From: Pseudomonadota bacterium
GTDB taxonomy: Bacteria; Myxococcota; Polyangia; Polyangiales; Polyangiaceae
Reading direction: 5' to 3'
Length of the DNA: 13,233 bases
Assembly: GCA_023419055.1 (NCBI GenBank)
Contig: JAEZYO010000990.1
Span: 1-13,233, forward strand
In this document: positions 6,105-12,990 of the stretch, piece after piece
How the letters are laid out: every line of letters starts with the position of its first letter
Numbering within the stretch: the stretch's first letter is position 1
The notes under the pieces: model-generated
Told to the model about the DNA's origin: nothing
Database searches by the model: none
The model's input: the letters and a program-made list of their open reading frames with translations, nothing else
Position numbers and translations under genes: made by a program

Positions 6105-7168
6105 CGCGACGAGCCGCCTCCTGCCGGAGCGTCCGCGCGGTCGCGCCCGAACGAGGACAGGCCGCGGGCGTCCTCGGCGAGCCGGAACTCCCCCGCCTCG
6201 ATCAGGCGCTTGAAGTAGCCGAAGCTCTGCGCCGTCTGCGCGAGCAGGTGCTCGCCGGCGATCAGGCGCTCGTAGCGCGGCGACTCTCCTTCCGCGAGCA
6301 AGCTCGGGATCGGCTCCACCACCGCGTGATAATCCAGGCTGAAGAAGAGCGGGAACGAGTAGCGCTCTTCCGTCACTCGTCGCACGCGGTGCGCCGTCGA
6401 CACCCAGCGCCCGTTGGTGAGCACCTCCATCATGTCGCCGAGGTTGACCACGAAGGCGCCCGGGATCGGCGGCGCGTCGATCCAGCGGCCCTGGGCGTTC
6501 ACGACCTCGAGGCCAGGGCGCGTGGTGTGGAGGATCGTGAACACCTCGTAGTCGGTGTGAGAGCTGATCCCCATCGCACCCTCGTTCGCTGGCTCGAGGC
6601 TCGCCGGATAGTGCACGAGCCGGAGCTGCGAGGGCGGCTTCTGCAAGACGGGCTCGAAATGCTCGGGCGGCAAGCCGAGCGCGAGCGCGAACCCACCGAG
6701 CAAGCGGCGGCCGAGCTCGAAGACCGCCCGGTAGTACGCCGAGACCGCGCTCCGAAACTCGGGCAGCTCGCTCGGCCAAACGTTGGGGCCGAGCAGGCGA
6801 TTGCCGGCCACGTAGTCCGGATCGTTCTCGGGCAGCTCGAAGCAGAGGTCGAAGGCTTCTTTCGTATCTTTGCTCGCCGTGCCGTAGAAAACTTCTTCCC
6901 CGGGCGGCACGTAACCGCGGTGGTTCGGGAAGAGGCCGATGGTGTAGCGGCGCTTGATCGCGTCATCGAGCGCGAAGAAAGACGCGGCTGCGGCTTCCAC
7001 GCCCTGAACGAGCTCGGGCGGCAGACCGTGGCCACGGATGTAGAGGAAGCCGCTCGTCCTCGCGGCGCGATCGAGCTCTTGCGCCACGCGGCGCTTGTCA
7101 CCCTCGTCGTCCCCCGCGAGCGCAGCGACGTCGATCATCGGAATCGAATCGAAATGCCCTGCCTGCAT
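6101..7168 (-). CDS. 2-oxoglutarate/Fe(II) oxygenase, isopenicillin N synthase family
   Basis: This protein of about 355 residues has both domains of the isopenicillin-N-synthase-like oxygenases. The N-terminal DIOX_N part runs from SIPMIDVAALAG (8-19) through GFLYIRGHGLP (40-50) and NHRGYVPPGEE (82-92). The catalytic double-stranded beta-helix carries the iron facial triad HTD (204-206) and His260 in STAHRVRR, plus the 2-oxoglutarate-binding RYS (269-271). All key residues are present, so it should be active. Reactions known in the family include hydroxylation, ring closure and desaturation, and the substrate here is unknown. ATG 7168 is preferred because it places the first strand a few residues in, as in homologues. 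ATG 7264 would add 32 atypical residues, and ATG 7138 would clip the first strand. No clear Shine-Dalgarno is seen. It is first in a two-gene operon with the TIM-barrel enzyme. Confidence 0.92.
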   Translation of the reverse strand: MQAGHFDSIPMIDVAALAGDDEGDKRRVAQELDRAARTSGFLYIRGHGLPPELVQGVEAAAASFFALDDAIKRRYTIGLFPNHRGYVPPGEEVFYGTASKDTKEAFDLCFELPENDPDYVAGNRLLGPNVWPSELPEFRSAVSAYYRAVFELGRRLLGGFALALGLPPEHFEPVLQKPPSQLRLVHYPASLEPANEGAMGISSHTDYEVFTILHTTRPGLEVVNAQGRWIDAPPIPGAFVVNLGDMMEVLTNGRWVSTAHRVRRVTEERYSFPLFFSLDYHAVVEPIPSLLAEGESPRYERLIAGEHLLAQTAQSFGYFKRLIEAGEFRLAEDARGLSSFGRDRADAPAGGGSSR

Positions 7169-7454
7169 GGCGCTACAGTCAATTAGTGCGGTGTCTTGGA
7201 AGTAACAATCGCTTTGCCACGGATGAAATGGACGGAAAAACAACGAAGCAAGGCTTGAACCCAAGGCGCGTCGGGCCGCCTCGAAACTCCGAGGGGTGAG
7301 AGGCTCGGAACCGCGCCGTGTAACCCATCGAAACAGTTGTCGTTTCTACATAGGCGGCACTTGTCTCGCCCGCCCCGAATTCCGCGCCGAACAGACACAT
7401 TTTCGGCGCGCGCTCGGCCCGACGAGCTCGAAGCGGAGCTGCTATGCCCCAGGC
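7169..7454. other. Divergent intergenic region between the oxygenase and GH5 genes
   Basis: This 286-base gap, the longest in the window, is visibly less GC-rich than the flanking genes, especially 7180-7260. It must hold the promoters of both divergent units. I find one strong interrupted palindrome (7383-7410) and a 5-bp hairpin CCTCG/CGAGG at 7279-7294, but no convincing sigma-70 promoter. A minus-strand open frame at 7179-7400 has mixed third positions and is judged non-coding. Confidence 0.6.
7383..7410. promoter_or_regulatory. Interrupted palindrome upstream of the GH5 gene (possible operator or leader hairpin)
   Basis: CGCGCCGAA (7383-7391) and TTCGGCGCG (7402-7410) are perfect 9-base inverted arms separated by ten bases. 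The site ends 44 bases before the GH5 ATG. The arm-to-arm distance of about two helical turns would suit a dimeric regulator; alternatively it forms a leader hairpin in the GH5 transcript. Confidence 0.45.
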
Positions 7455-8651
7455 ATGCTTTCACGCTTCGCTCCCTGGCTCGCTCTTCCCTTGCTCCTCC
7501 TGCCCGGCTGCAGTGGTGACAGTGACGACTGCAGCGGCGGCCTGTGCGGGCCCTCGAACGCGGGCTCGAGCGGCGCCGGGGCCACCGGCGGATTGGGCGG
7601 CTCGGGAGGGAGCGGCGGCTCCACGAGCGCGGGCTCGGGCGGGACGGCCGGAACACCGGCGGGCGGAACGGGAGGCGCCGGCGGTAGCAGCGGTGGTAGC
7701 GGTGGCAGCACGGGCGGGAGCGGTGGAAGCGGCACGCTCGATCCGAGCACGCCCGTCGGCACGCACGGCAAGCTCAGCGTCGACGGCAAGAACCTGAAAG
7801 ACGAGTTCGGGAACGTCGTGCAGCTCAAGGGGATCTCTAGCATGTGGCTGCACTGGGAGGAAGACGGCTACGCCGAGAGCAAGGGCGCGCTCGAGTGGCT
7901 GCGCGACAACTGGAAGATCGACATCGTGCGCGCGGCGATGGGCATCGAGCCCGAGGACGCGTACCTCGACGATCCGGGGAAGGCGAAGCAGCAGCTCGAA
8001 GCCGTGGTCAAAAACGCGATCGAGCTCGGCCTGTACGTGATCATCGACTGGCACGATCACACCGCGCTCGAGCACCAGGCCGAGGCCGAAGCGTTCTTCG
8101 ACGAAATGGCGGGCAAGTACGGCTCCACCCCGAACGTGCTCTACGAGACCTTCAACGAGCCGCTCGACGTCGACTGGAACAGTCAGCTAAAGCCCTATCA
8201 TGAGGCGGTGTCCGCGAAGATCCGCGCGAAGGATCCCGACAACGTCATCATCCTCGGCACGCCGAGCTGGTCGCAGGAGGTGGACGTCGCGGCGAACGCC
8301 CCGCTCGCCGGGACGAACCTGCTCTACACGCTGCACTTCTACGCCTGCACTCACACTGACTGGCTACAAGAGAAGGCCGCGGATGCGCTGAGCAAGAACC
8401 TCCCGCTCTTCGTCACGGAGTGGGGCGCGACGGCCGCGGACGGGGGCCTCGACGGGGTGGTGTGCGAAACCGAGGCTCAGGCCTGGCACACCTTCCTGAA
8501 CCAGAACCAGATCTCCTGGACTGCGTGGAAGTTCGACGGCTGCGAGGACTCGAGCTGCCTGCTCAAGGAAGGCGCGCCGGTGAACGGCGACTTCGGCGAC
8601 GAGTGGCTGCAAGGACACGGCCCGTTCGTGCGAGCACGCTTGCTCGAGTAG
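7455..8651 (+). CDS. Secreted lipoprotein glycoside hydrolase family 5 (cellulase-like, endo-beta-1,4-glucanase)
   Basis: This 398-residue protein begins with a clear lipoprotein signal, with the lipobox LLPGC ending at Cys19. A Gly/Ser/Thr/Ala linker of about 60 residues (36-94) follows, then a GH5 catalytic domain (about 100-395). Diagnostic segments are VVQLKGISSMWLHW (121-134), VRAAMGIEP (158-166) and LYVIIDWHDH (193-202). The acid/base Glu235 is in YETFNEP, LLYTLHFYA is at 289-297, and the nucleophile Glu322 is in LFVTEWGAT. ISWTAWKFD follows as the substrate-stacking Trp strand. This pattern is closest to subfamily GH5_2 endoglucanases that hydrolyse internal beta-1,4-glucan bonds. No carbohydrate-binding module is present. 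The lipid anchor and flexible linker would display the enzyme on the cell envelope. ATG 7455 is chosen because the signal peptide starts there; longer in-frame starts add no plausible sequence. It is monocistronic, divergent from the oxygenase. Confidence 0.93.
   Translation: MLSRFAPWLALPLLLLPGCSGDSDDCSGGLCGPSNAGSSGAGATGGLGGSGGSGGSTSAGSGGTAGTPAGGTGGAGGSSGGSGGSTGGSGGSGTLDPSTPVGTHGKLSVDGKNLKDEFGNVVQLKGISSMWLHWEEDGYAESKGALEWLRDNWKIDIVRAAMGIEPEDAYLDDPGKAKQQLEAVVKNAIELGLYVIIDWHDHTALEHQAEAEAFFDEMAGKYGSTPNVLYETFNEPLDVDWNSQLKPYHEAVSAKIRAKDPDNVIILGTPSWSQEVDVAANAPLAGTNLLYTLHFYACTHTDWLQEKAADALSKNLPLFVTEWGATAADGGLDGVVCETEAQAWHTFLNQNQISWTAWKFDGCEDSSCLLKEGAPVNGDFGDEWLQGHGPFVRARLLE
7561..7736 (+). repeat. 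Low-complexity Gly/Ser linker-coding repeat
   Basis: This is an imperfect run of GGY/GGN-AGC-type codons encoding repeated Gly-Gly-Ser and Gly-Gly-Thr units within the GH5 gene. Local near-tandem copies such as GGTGGTAGC make it prone to in-frame length change. It is the linker between the lipidated N-terminus and the catalytic domain. Confidence 0.75.
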
Positions 8652-8808
8652 GACGGAGTTCGCACCCGGGGCGCCGCGCGAAACCCAGAGGACGACGACG
8701 TCCCGGGCGCGAGTTCTCATCAGGTGCGCGGTCTGCCTCGGGATGCGTCAGAAATCGTCGGGCGCCGCGCCGACCCCGGAGCCGGCGATCCGGAGCGACG
8801 CGCTCGCC

Positions 8809-9363
8809 ATGCCGCAGTATCCTTCTCCGCACGTGAAGACACCTCGACTGGACCTGCCGCTGCTCTCGCAGGAGCTGCTCGACGCGCTCGCGCGGGGGAA
8901 CGCCGAAAGCGCAGAGCGGCTCGCCTCGTTCGAGCTGCCGGCGAGCTTCGACGCCGAGGAGCGTGAGCTCTTCGCGCTACGTCACGAGCAGGCGAAAGAG
9001 CCTGCCTGGCGGCCCTGGTCGCTGCGCGCGATCGTGCTGCGCGAGCACGGCCGCATGGTCGGCTACGCCAACTTCCACGGCCCGCCGGGAGTGAACGATA
9101 CCGGAACACCCGACGCGCTCGAGATCGGCTACTCGATCTTCCCCGAGTTCCGCCGCCAGGGCTTCGCGACGGAGGCGGCGCAGGCCCTGCTCGATTTCGG
9201 GCGCTACGGCTTCGGCGTCACCCATTTCATCGCCGGGATCTTGCCGACGAACGCGCCGTCGATCCGAGTGGTCGAAAAGCTCGGTTTCGTTCGCACCCCC
9301 GTCGTCGTCGAGGACGAGCTCATCTTCGAGCTCCGGTTCTCGCCCGGTCAGCGGTTCATGTAG
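8809..9363 (+). CDS. GNAT-family N-acetyltransferase (RimJ/RimL-like)
   Basis: This protein of about 184 residues is an acetyl-CoA-dependent GNAT acetyltransferase of the RimJ/RimL-like type. It opens with the strand TPRLDLPLLS (11-20). The core strand and acetyl-CoA loop are EIGYSIFPEFRRQGFATEA (105-123), where RRQGFA is the R/Q-x-x-G-x-A pyrophosphate-binding loop. NAPSIRVVEKLGF (148-160) is the classical motif-B helix and strand. ATG 8809 puts the first strand at the normal distance; ATG 8743 would add 22 non-conserved residues, and neither start has a strong Shine-Dalgarno. The substrate (a protein N-terminus or a small amine) is unknown. The 157-base gap after the GH5 gene shows no clear promoter or terminator. 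Its 3' end overlaps the convergent 151-residue gene by 16 bases. Confidence 0.9.
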   Translation: MPQYPSPHVKTPRLDLPLLSQELLDALARGNAESAERLASFELPASFDAEERELFALRHEQAKEPAWRPWSLRAIVLREHGRMVGYANFHGPPGVNDTGTPDALEIGYSIFPEFRRQGFATEAAQALLDFGRYGFGVTHFIAGILPTNAPSIRVVEKLGFVRTPVVVEDELIFELRFSPGQRFM

Positions 9364-9803
9364 CGCTCTTCGGCGAGCAAGAACGCGTCGTACTCCTCGA
9401 GCGACAGGCCCATCAGGTGCGCCGAGAGCACCCGCGCGTGCGCAGGCTGGCGACGAAAGCGGCGCTCGACCCAGCGCCGGATCACGCGCTGAGACGCGGG
9501 GTAGTCCCACTCGCCGGGCGAGGGTATTCGCGAGAGCCCGTTGATGACCGCGATGTAGAGGAAGTCGAGCGCGGCCTCGCGCGTGAGCCCTCGAAACTCG
9601 GCCTCGTCGAGGTTCTTGCCGGAGAACGACTCGAAGCGCGGACGAAGGACGGCTCGCGCGCTCGACACCACGTCTTCATACGTCGCACGCGTCTCGGCGA
9701 GCGGCTGGTTCAAGAACAGGTAGCCGCGGCCGTCGTCCGTGGACGCGCGCACGTTCGGCCCCTCTTGCTCGAACGTGAGCCCGGCTTCGGCGAGCTCAGC
9801 CAC
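9348..9803 (-). CDS. Unrecognised 151-residue protein coupled to the membrane GT-C-like gene
   Basis: I do not recognise this protein. The start is taken as GTG 9803 (VAELAEAGLTFEQEG), which overlaps the last eight bases of the upstream membrane-protein gene. Longer in-frame starts would run inside that gene and give Arg/Ser-rich shadow sequence. It has no signal peptide or membrane segment and is rich in Arg, Glu and Leu. It contains YLFLNQPLAETRATYEDVV in the first third, LDFLYIAVINGLSRIPSPGE in the middle, and a basic helix VIRRWVERRFRRQPAHA, ending near YMNR. It looks like a small soluble alpha-rich protein, perhaps an accessory or regulator of its membrane partner. The 3' end overlaps the GNAT gene by 16 bases. 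Confidence 0.7.
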   Translation of the reverse strand: MAELAEAGLTFEQEGPNVRASTDDGRGYLFLNQPLAETRATYEDVVSSARAVLRPRFESFSGKNLDEAEFRGLTREAALDFLYIAVINGLSRIPSPGEWDYPASQRVIRRWVERRFRRQPAHARVLSAHLMGLSLEEYDAFLLAEERYMNR

Positions 9804-11595
9804 GCGCCTTCCGCTTCTGAAGGCGCGCGCGCAGCCGCTCGAGGTGCTCGCGCTTACCGAAGCAGCCGGCGAGCGCGAGGAGCGCGAGCGGCACGCTCCA
9901 CCACAAAACCCGCGGGAGGTAGCGGAACCGTACCTCGGTCTCTCCGGGTGAGAGTCGGTGCGCGACGCGCCCCTCGAAATCGAGCGCGGGCTCTCCATTG
10001 GCGCGCCAGCTCGGGGCGTAGTTCATGTTGTAGACGACGAGCGCGCCCGCCTTCGCGCCCGTCACGACCACGTGCGCGCGGTTCGGAGACCACTCGACGA
10101 GCTCCGCCTTGCCCTCGCCTTGCTCGATGTGCGCCGGCCCGGGGTAACCCTTCGTATCGAGCGCCTTGGCGCCCGGCACGAACGCGGTGTCGATGCCGTA
10201 ACATTTGATGACGCCGGTGTTGGCCATCATGCTGAGCAGCATCGGGGCCGCCCAGTCGCGTCGTACGTACTGAACCGGCGGGTACTTCTTGTGCTCGAAC
10301 ACGCGACGCTCCGGGATCTCCTCGGGCGCCTCCATCCAGAAGGCTTGCGCGAAGGGAACCCGCGAAACCCGCGCGAGATCGAGCGAGAAGAGCGCCACCG
10401 GCACGAGCAGGGCGAGGTCGATCCAAGGACGGCGCCGGATCGCCGGGTCCACGAAGCGCGCCGCCATGGACACGAACGCCGCCCCGAGCAAGAGCAGCAT
10501 CGGGTAGTGGAAGCGCGAGGGGACGTGCTGCGACGAGAACACCGGGAGCTCGTGCAGCAGCGCCCAGGGAGCGTTCTCGTGAAAGGCGCCGAAGCCGAGC
10601 AGCAGGCAAAGCAAGCCGAGGATCTTGAGCGCGTACTCGCGCTTGCCGTGCGCGAACACCACGGCGAGCGCAAGGACGGCCACGCCGCCGACGCCGACGT
10701 AGATCCCCCACTCGTGCCAGTTGTAGGCCGGCACCCGCACCGGCCACGAGCCGTAGCGCTGCGTCGGATCGGTCAACATGACGAGCAGCTCCGAGAGACC
10801 GATCACCTCCTTCGATTCGATCAGCCGCGGGACGTCTCGCATGTGGTCGAGCACGGCGAAGAGCTTCGGGCCCGAGACCAGGATCGCGACCGGTCCGGCG
10901 ATGGCCATCACCAGGATGGGGCGAAGGCTCTTGCTGAACGCGGCGAGCAGCAGCGCGTACCCGGACAAGAGGAGCGCGGTGTGCGGCAACGGGTAAATCC
11001 CGCCCCAATACACGAGGAGCGCGATGCAGAGGCCCGCGTAGGCCGCGTTTCGGAGCTTCCCCGGCTCGAGCGCGCGCTCGAAGAAGAAGAAGGCCCAAGG
11101 CATGAGGCCGTATTGAAGGTGCCAGGTGTGACCGACGGCGGCTTGAAGGGCCCAGCGCCCGTTCAACACGAAGAGCGCCGCGAGCAGCCCGGCGAGCGCC
11201 GAGCTCCGGGTGAAGCGCGTCGCGAAAGCGTACGCCCCCGCGAGCCCCATCAGCGCCCCGCCGACGACCTCGATCCGGATCGCCGTGCGAACGTCGAACA
11301 AGAGGTAGATGGGCAGGTAGGGCGAGACCAAATTCGTCGCCCCTTCCACGTAGCCCCACGCCGGCGCGCCGCCGCAGAGGAAGGGGTGCCAGAACGGGAG
11401 CTCACCGTAGCGCTCGATGCTGAGCGTGGTGATGTAGCGATACGCGGTCTCGACGTCCCAGTCGTGAAAACCGTACGTCGAAAAGTCACGCAGCATCGGC
11501 GCGAGCACGGCGGAGAGCGAGCCCACGAGCACCGCAGCGGTCAAAAGCGGCAAGATCCGGCGGACCGTCGACGCCGCGTCGTGCTCGGGCTGCAT
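9796..11595 (-). CDS. Polytopic membrane protein, GT-C/YfhO-like putative glycosyltransferase
   Basis: This 599-residue protein has a first membrane helix at about 13-35, then a large external loop with HDWD (44-47), an acidic site typical of GT-C enzymes that use lipid-phosphate sugar donors. WHPFLCGGAP (69-78) follows, a hallmark of YfhO and 6-PTPS-related membrane proteins. About ten more hydrophobic segments follow. The C-terminal part is a soluble beta-rich domain with VVYNMNYAPSWRANG (about 520-534) and SPGETEVRFRYLP, the pattern seen at the end of YfhO-like proteins, then a last helix (about 563-580) and a basic cytoplasmic tail. YfhO of Gram-positives is linked to glycosylation of teichoic or lipoteichoic acid; here the acceptor is unknown. 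ATG 11595 has GAGG seven bases upstream. The gene overlaps the downstream 151-residue gene by eight bases. Confidence 0.85.
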   Translation of the reverse strand: MQPEHDAASTVRRILPLLTAAVLVGSLSAVLAPMLRDFSTYGFHDWDVETAYRYITTLSIERYGELPFWHPFLCGGAPAWGYVEGATNLVSPYLPIYLLFDVRTAIRIEVVGGALMGLAGAYAFATRFTRSSALAGLLAALFVLNGRWALQAAVGHTWHLQYGLMPWAFFFFERALEPGKLRNAAYAGLCIALLVYWGGIYPLPHTALLLSGYALLLAAFSKSLRPILVMAIAGPVAILVSGPKLFAVLDHMRDVPRLIESKEVIGLSELLVMLTDPTQRYGSWPVRVPAYNWHEWGIYVGVGGVAVLALAVVFAHGKREYALKILGLLCLLLGFGAFHENAPWALLHELPVFSSQHVPSRFHYPMLLLLGAAFVSMAARFVDPAIRRRPWIDLALLVPVALFSLDLARVSRVPFAQAFWMEAPEEIPERRVFEHKKYPPVQYVRRDWAAPMLLSMMANTGVIKCYGIDTAFVPGAKALDTKGYPGPAHIEQGEGKAELVEWSPNRAHVVVTGAKAGALVVYNMNYAPSWRANGEPALDFEGRVAHRLSPGETEVRFRYLPRVLWWSVPLALLALAGCFGKREHLERLRARLQKRKARG

Positions 11596-11602
11596 GCGCC
11601 GA

Positions 11603-11606
11603 CCTC
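11603..11606 (-). promoter_or_regulatory. Ribosome binding site of the GT-C-like gene
   Basis: GAGG on the minus strand lies seven bases before the ATG at 11595. It supports this start over internal ones. Confidence 0.55.
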
Positions 11607-11613
11607 GGTATCA

Positions 11614-11642
11614 TTGACAGGCTCGCTCGGCGAGGCGAAAAC
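11614..11642 (+). promoter_or_regulatory. Candidate sigma-70-type promoter with a palindrome in the spacer
   Basis: TTGACA (11614-11619) is a perfect -35 box. At 17-base spacing lies GAAAAC (11637-11642), a poor -10 that keeps three of six consensus bases. The spacer holds CTCGC-TCG-GCGAG (11622-11634). It sits in the 71-base gap between the divergent GT-C-like and tail-anchored protein genes. AGGAGGT follows at 11644-11650, 16 bases before the ATG at 11667 and longer than ideal for a Shine-Dalgarno. Confidence 0.35.
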
Positions 11643-11666
11643 CAGGAGGTCGACCGCGGGCGCTCC

Positions 11667-12203
11667 ATGAAACAGGCTGTCTTGACCTCGCTCGAGCCCT
11701 GGCTCCTGCTCCGAGCCCGGCAGCTTGCCACGGCGCTCCCTCCCGAGCGGCGTGCGGAGGTCGCGGCGCTCTCGAGCGCGGCCGAAACCCGCGCGCGCCT
11801 CGCTCGCGATCTGCGCGAGCCCGAGCTCTTGCCGGTCGCGCTCGTGCTCTCGCGCGAAGCGCTCGCGCTCTCGATTTCGGCGCTCCTCGCCTCGCGCGGC
11901 GAGCTCCCGGGGGGAGCGCTCTCGGCGCGCGACGCGGCGGAAAGCTCCGAGCTCGCGCCGAGCGAGAGGCTGCGAGCCTTCCTCGAGAGCAGCGACCCCT
12001 CCTTCGCGGACCGGCTCGAGGTCTCGGCGCGGCGAGAGCTCTTGCTCGAGCTCGAGCAGGAGCTCGAGCGTGTGCGCTCGCTCTACGAGCCGCGGCCCGC
12101 GCGTCGCCTGGCCTTGATCTCGGCGCTGCGCGTCGCGCTCGGCGTCGCCGCGATCGTGCTCTCGTTGCTCGCCTTCATCGCCGTCACCACCCGCCCGTCT
12201 TGA
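11667..12203 (+). CDS. Unrecognised tail-anchored membrane protein
   Basis: This 178-residue protein has no recognisable domain. The N-terminal 140 residues are Ala/Leu/Glu/Arg-rich and predicted helical, with a coiled-coil-like stretch LLLELEQELERVRSLYEP (about 125-142). One hydrophobic segment near the C-terminus (about 150-172, ALGVAAIVLSLLAFIAV) is followed by only a few residues, the arrangement of a C-terminally anchored inner-membrane protein facing the cytoplasm. There is no signal peptide. It precedes the methyltransferase gene by four bases, so the two should be co-transcribed. The upstream start-to-start gap is shared with the GT-C-like membrane protein. The most likely role is a scaffold or regulator at the membrane, but this is only a guess from topology. 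Confidence 0.75.
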   Translation: MKQAVLTSLEPWLLLRARQLATALPPERRAEVAALSSAAETRARLARDLREPELLPVALVLSREALALSISALLASRGELPGGALSARDAAESSELAPSERLRAFLESSDPSFADRLEVSARRELLLELEQELERVRSLYEPRPARRLALISALRVALGVAAIVLSLLAFIAVTTRPS

Positions 12204-12207
12204 ACCC

Positions 12208-12990
12208 GTGACTACCTCCGATCCTCGAGCCTTTTACGACACGATGTGGGAGCGCTACGGCGCGCTCGACGCGGTGAGCCCTGCGTCCTTCCACCGCAGG
12301 CGCCTGATCCGGAAGCTCGCGCTCGAGTTCATGCCGCGCGCCGAGAACGCGATCGACGTCGGGTGCGGCCAGGGGCAGCTCCTGATCGAGCTCCGGCGAG
12401 CGCTGCCGGGTGCGCGCCTCACCGGCGCCGACGTCTCCGCCGAGAGCCGGCGACAAGCCGCGCTCCGCTGTCCGGAGGCTCGCATTTCGAGCCTCGATCT
12501 GGACGGGGACGGCTTCGAGTTCGACCACGAGGATCTGCTCTCGAGGTTCGATCTCGCCGTCTGCTCGGAGGTGCTCGAGCACCTGGAGCACGACCGGCGC
12601 TCCGCTGCCCGGCTCGCGCGCTTGCTCGTTCCCGGTGGCGTCGCGATCATCACGGTGCCGGGCGGGAAGAAGTCGCGCTTCGACGAGCTCATCGGGCACC
12701 GCCGGCACTACACCAAGCGCGAGCTCCGTGAAGTGCTCGAGAACGCCGGCTTCCGCGTCGAGCGACTCGTGGCCTGGGGCTTCCCCTTCCACAACCTGTA
12801 CCGGAGCGCGGTGCGCGTGGCGTCGCGCTTCGCCTTCAAGCCCGCCGCGGCCGGCAGCGAGCAGGCTCCGCGCACGAGCTCGCTCACCGATCGCGCCTAC
12901 GCCCTGAGCGGCCGCCTCTTGAAGCCGCTCTACTACGCGAACCGGCCTTACTGGGGTGAGCAGCTGATCGCGGTCGTCCGGCGTCCGTGA
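12208..12990 (+). CDS. Class I SAM-dependent methyltransferase
   Basis: This 260-residue protein has a Rossmann-type methyltransferase core. Motif I is IDVGCGQGQ (49-57), Asp75 ends the second strand (LTGADVS), and the motif IV region is DLAVCSEVLEHLEHD (115-129). LVPGGVAIITVPGGKKSRF follows, with HRRHYTKRELREVLENAGF (about 159-177), typical of UbiG/Methyltransf_11-like enzymes. The substrate is unknown. The pattern GHRRHYTKREL is often seen in methyltransferases of polysaccharide or lipid clusters, which would fit the sugar and membrane genes nearby. The start is GTG 12208, four bases after the upstream stop, and gives a natural N-terminus (TTSDPRAFYDTMWERYG). The C-terminal part (about 185-250) is less conserved and moderately hydrophobic, possibly contacting a lipid-linked substrate or the upstream membrane protein. 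Confidence 0.92.
   Translation: MTTSDPRAFYDTMWERYGALDAVSPASFHRRRLIRKLALEFMPRAENAIDVGCGQGQLLIELRRALPGARLTGADVSAESRRQAALRCPEARISSLDLDGDGFEFDHEDLLSRFDLAVCSEVLEHLEHDRRSAARLARLLVPGGVAIITVPGGKKSRFDELIGHRRHYTKRELREVLENAGFRVERLVAWGFPFHNLYRSAVRVASRFAFKPAAAGSEQAPRTSSLTDRAYALSGRLLKPLYYANRPYWGEQLIAVVRRP

Noticed and set aside
7204..7219. Sigma-54-like box (TGGCAA with TTGT) on the minus strand upstream of the oxygenase gene
   Set aside because: It has the right spacing but lacks the final C of the -24 hexamer and the invariant GC of the -12 element.
7179..7400. 73-codon minus-strand open frame ending just before the oxygenase start, a possible small peptide
   Set aside because: Third codon positions are mixed and not strongly G/C as in the real genes, there is no ribosome site, and its start lies inside the loop of the palindrome at 7383-7410.
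7561..7736. Gly/Ser-coding repeats as a CRISPR or mobile-element repeat
   Set aside because: The repeats are short, in frame, and encode a flexible linker between the lipobox and catalytic domain of the GH5 gene.
9958..11670. 570-codon plus-strand open frame opposite the GT-C-like gene
   Set aside because: The minus frame encodes membrane helices and YfhO-like motifs. The plus translation is Arg/His/Glu-rich antisense shadow.
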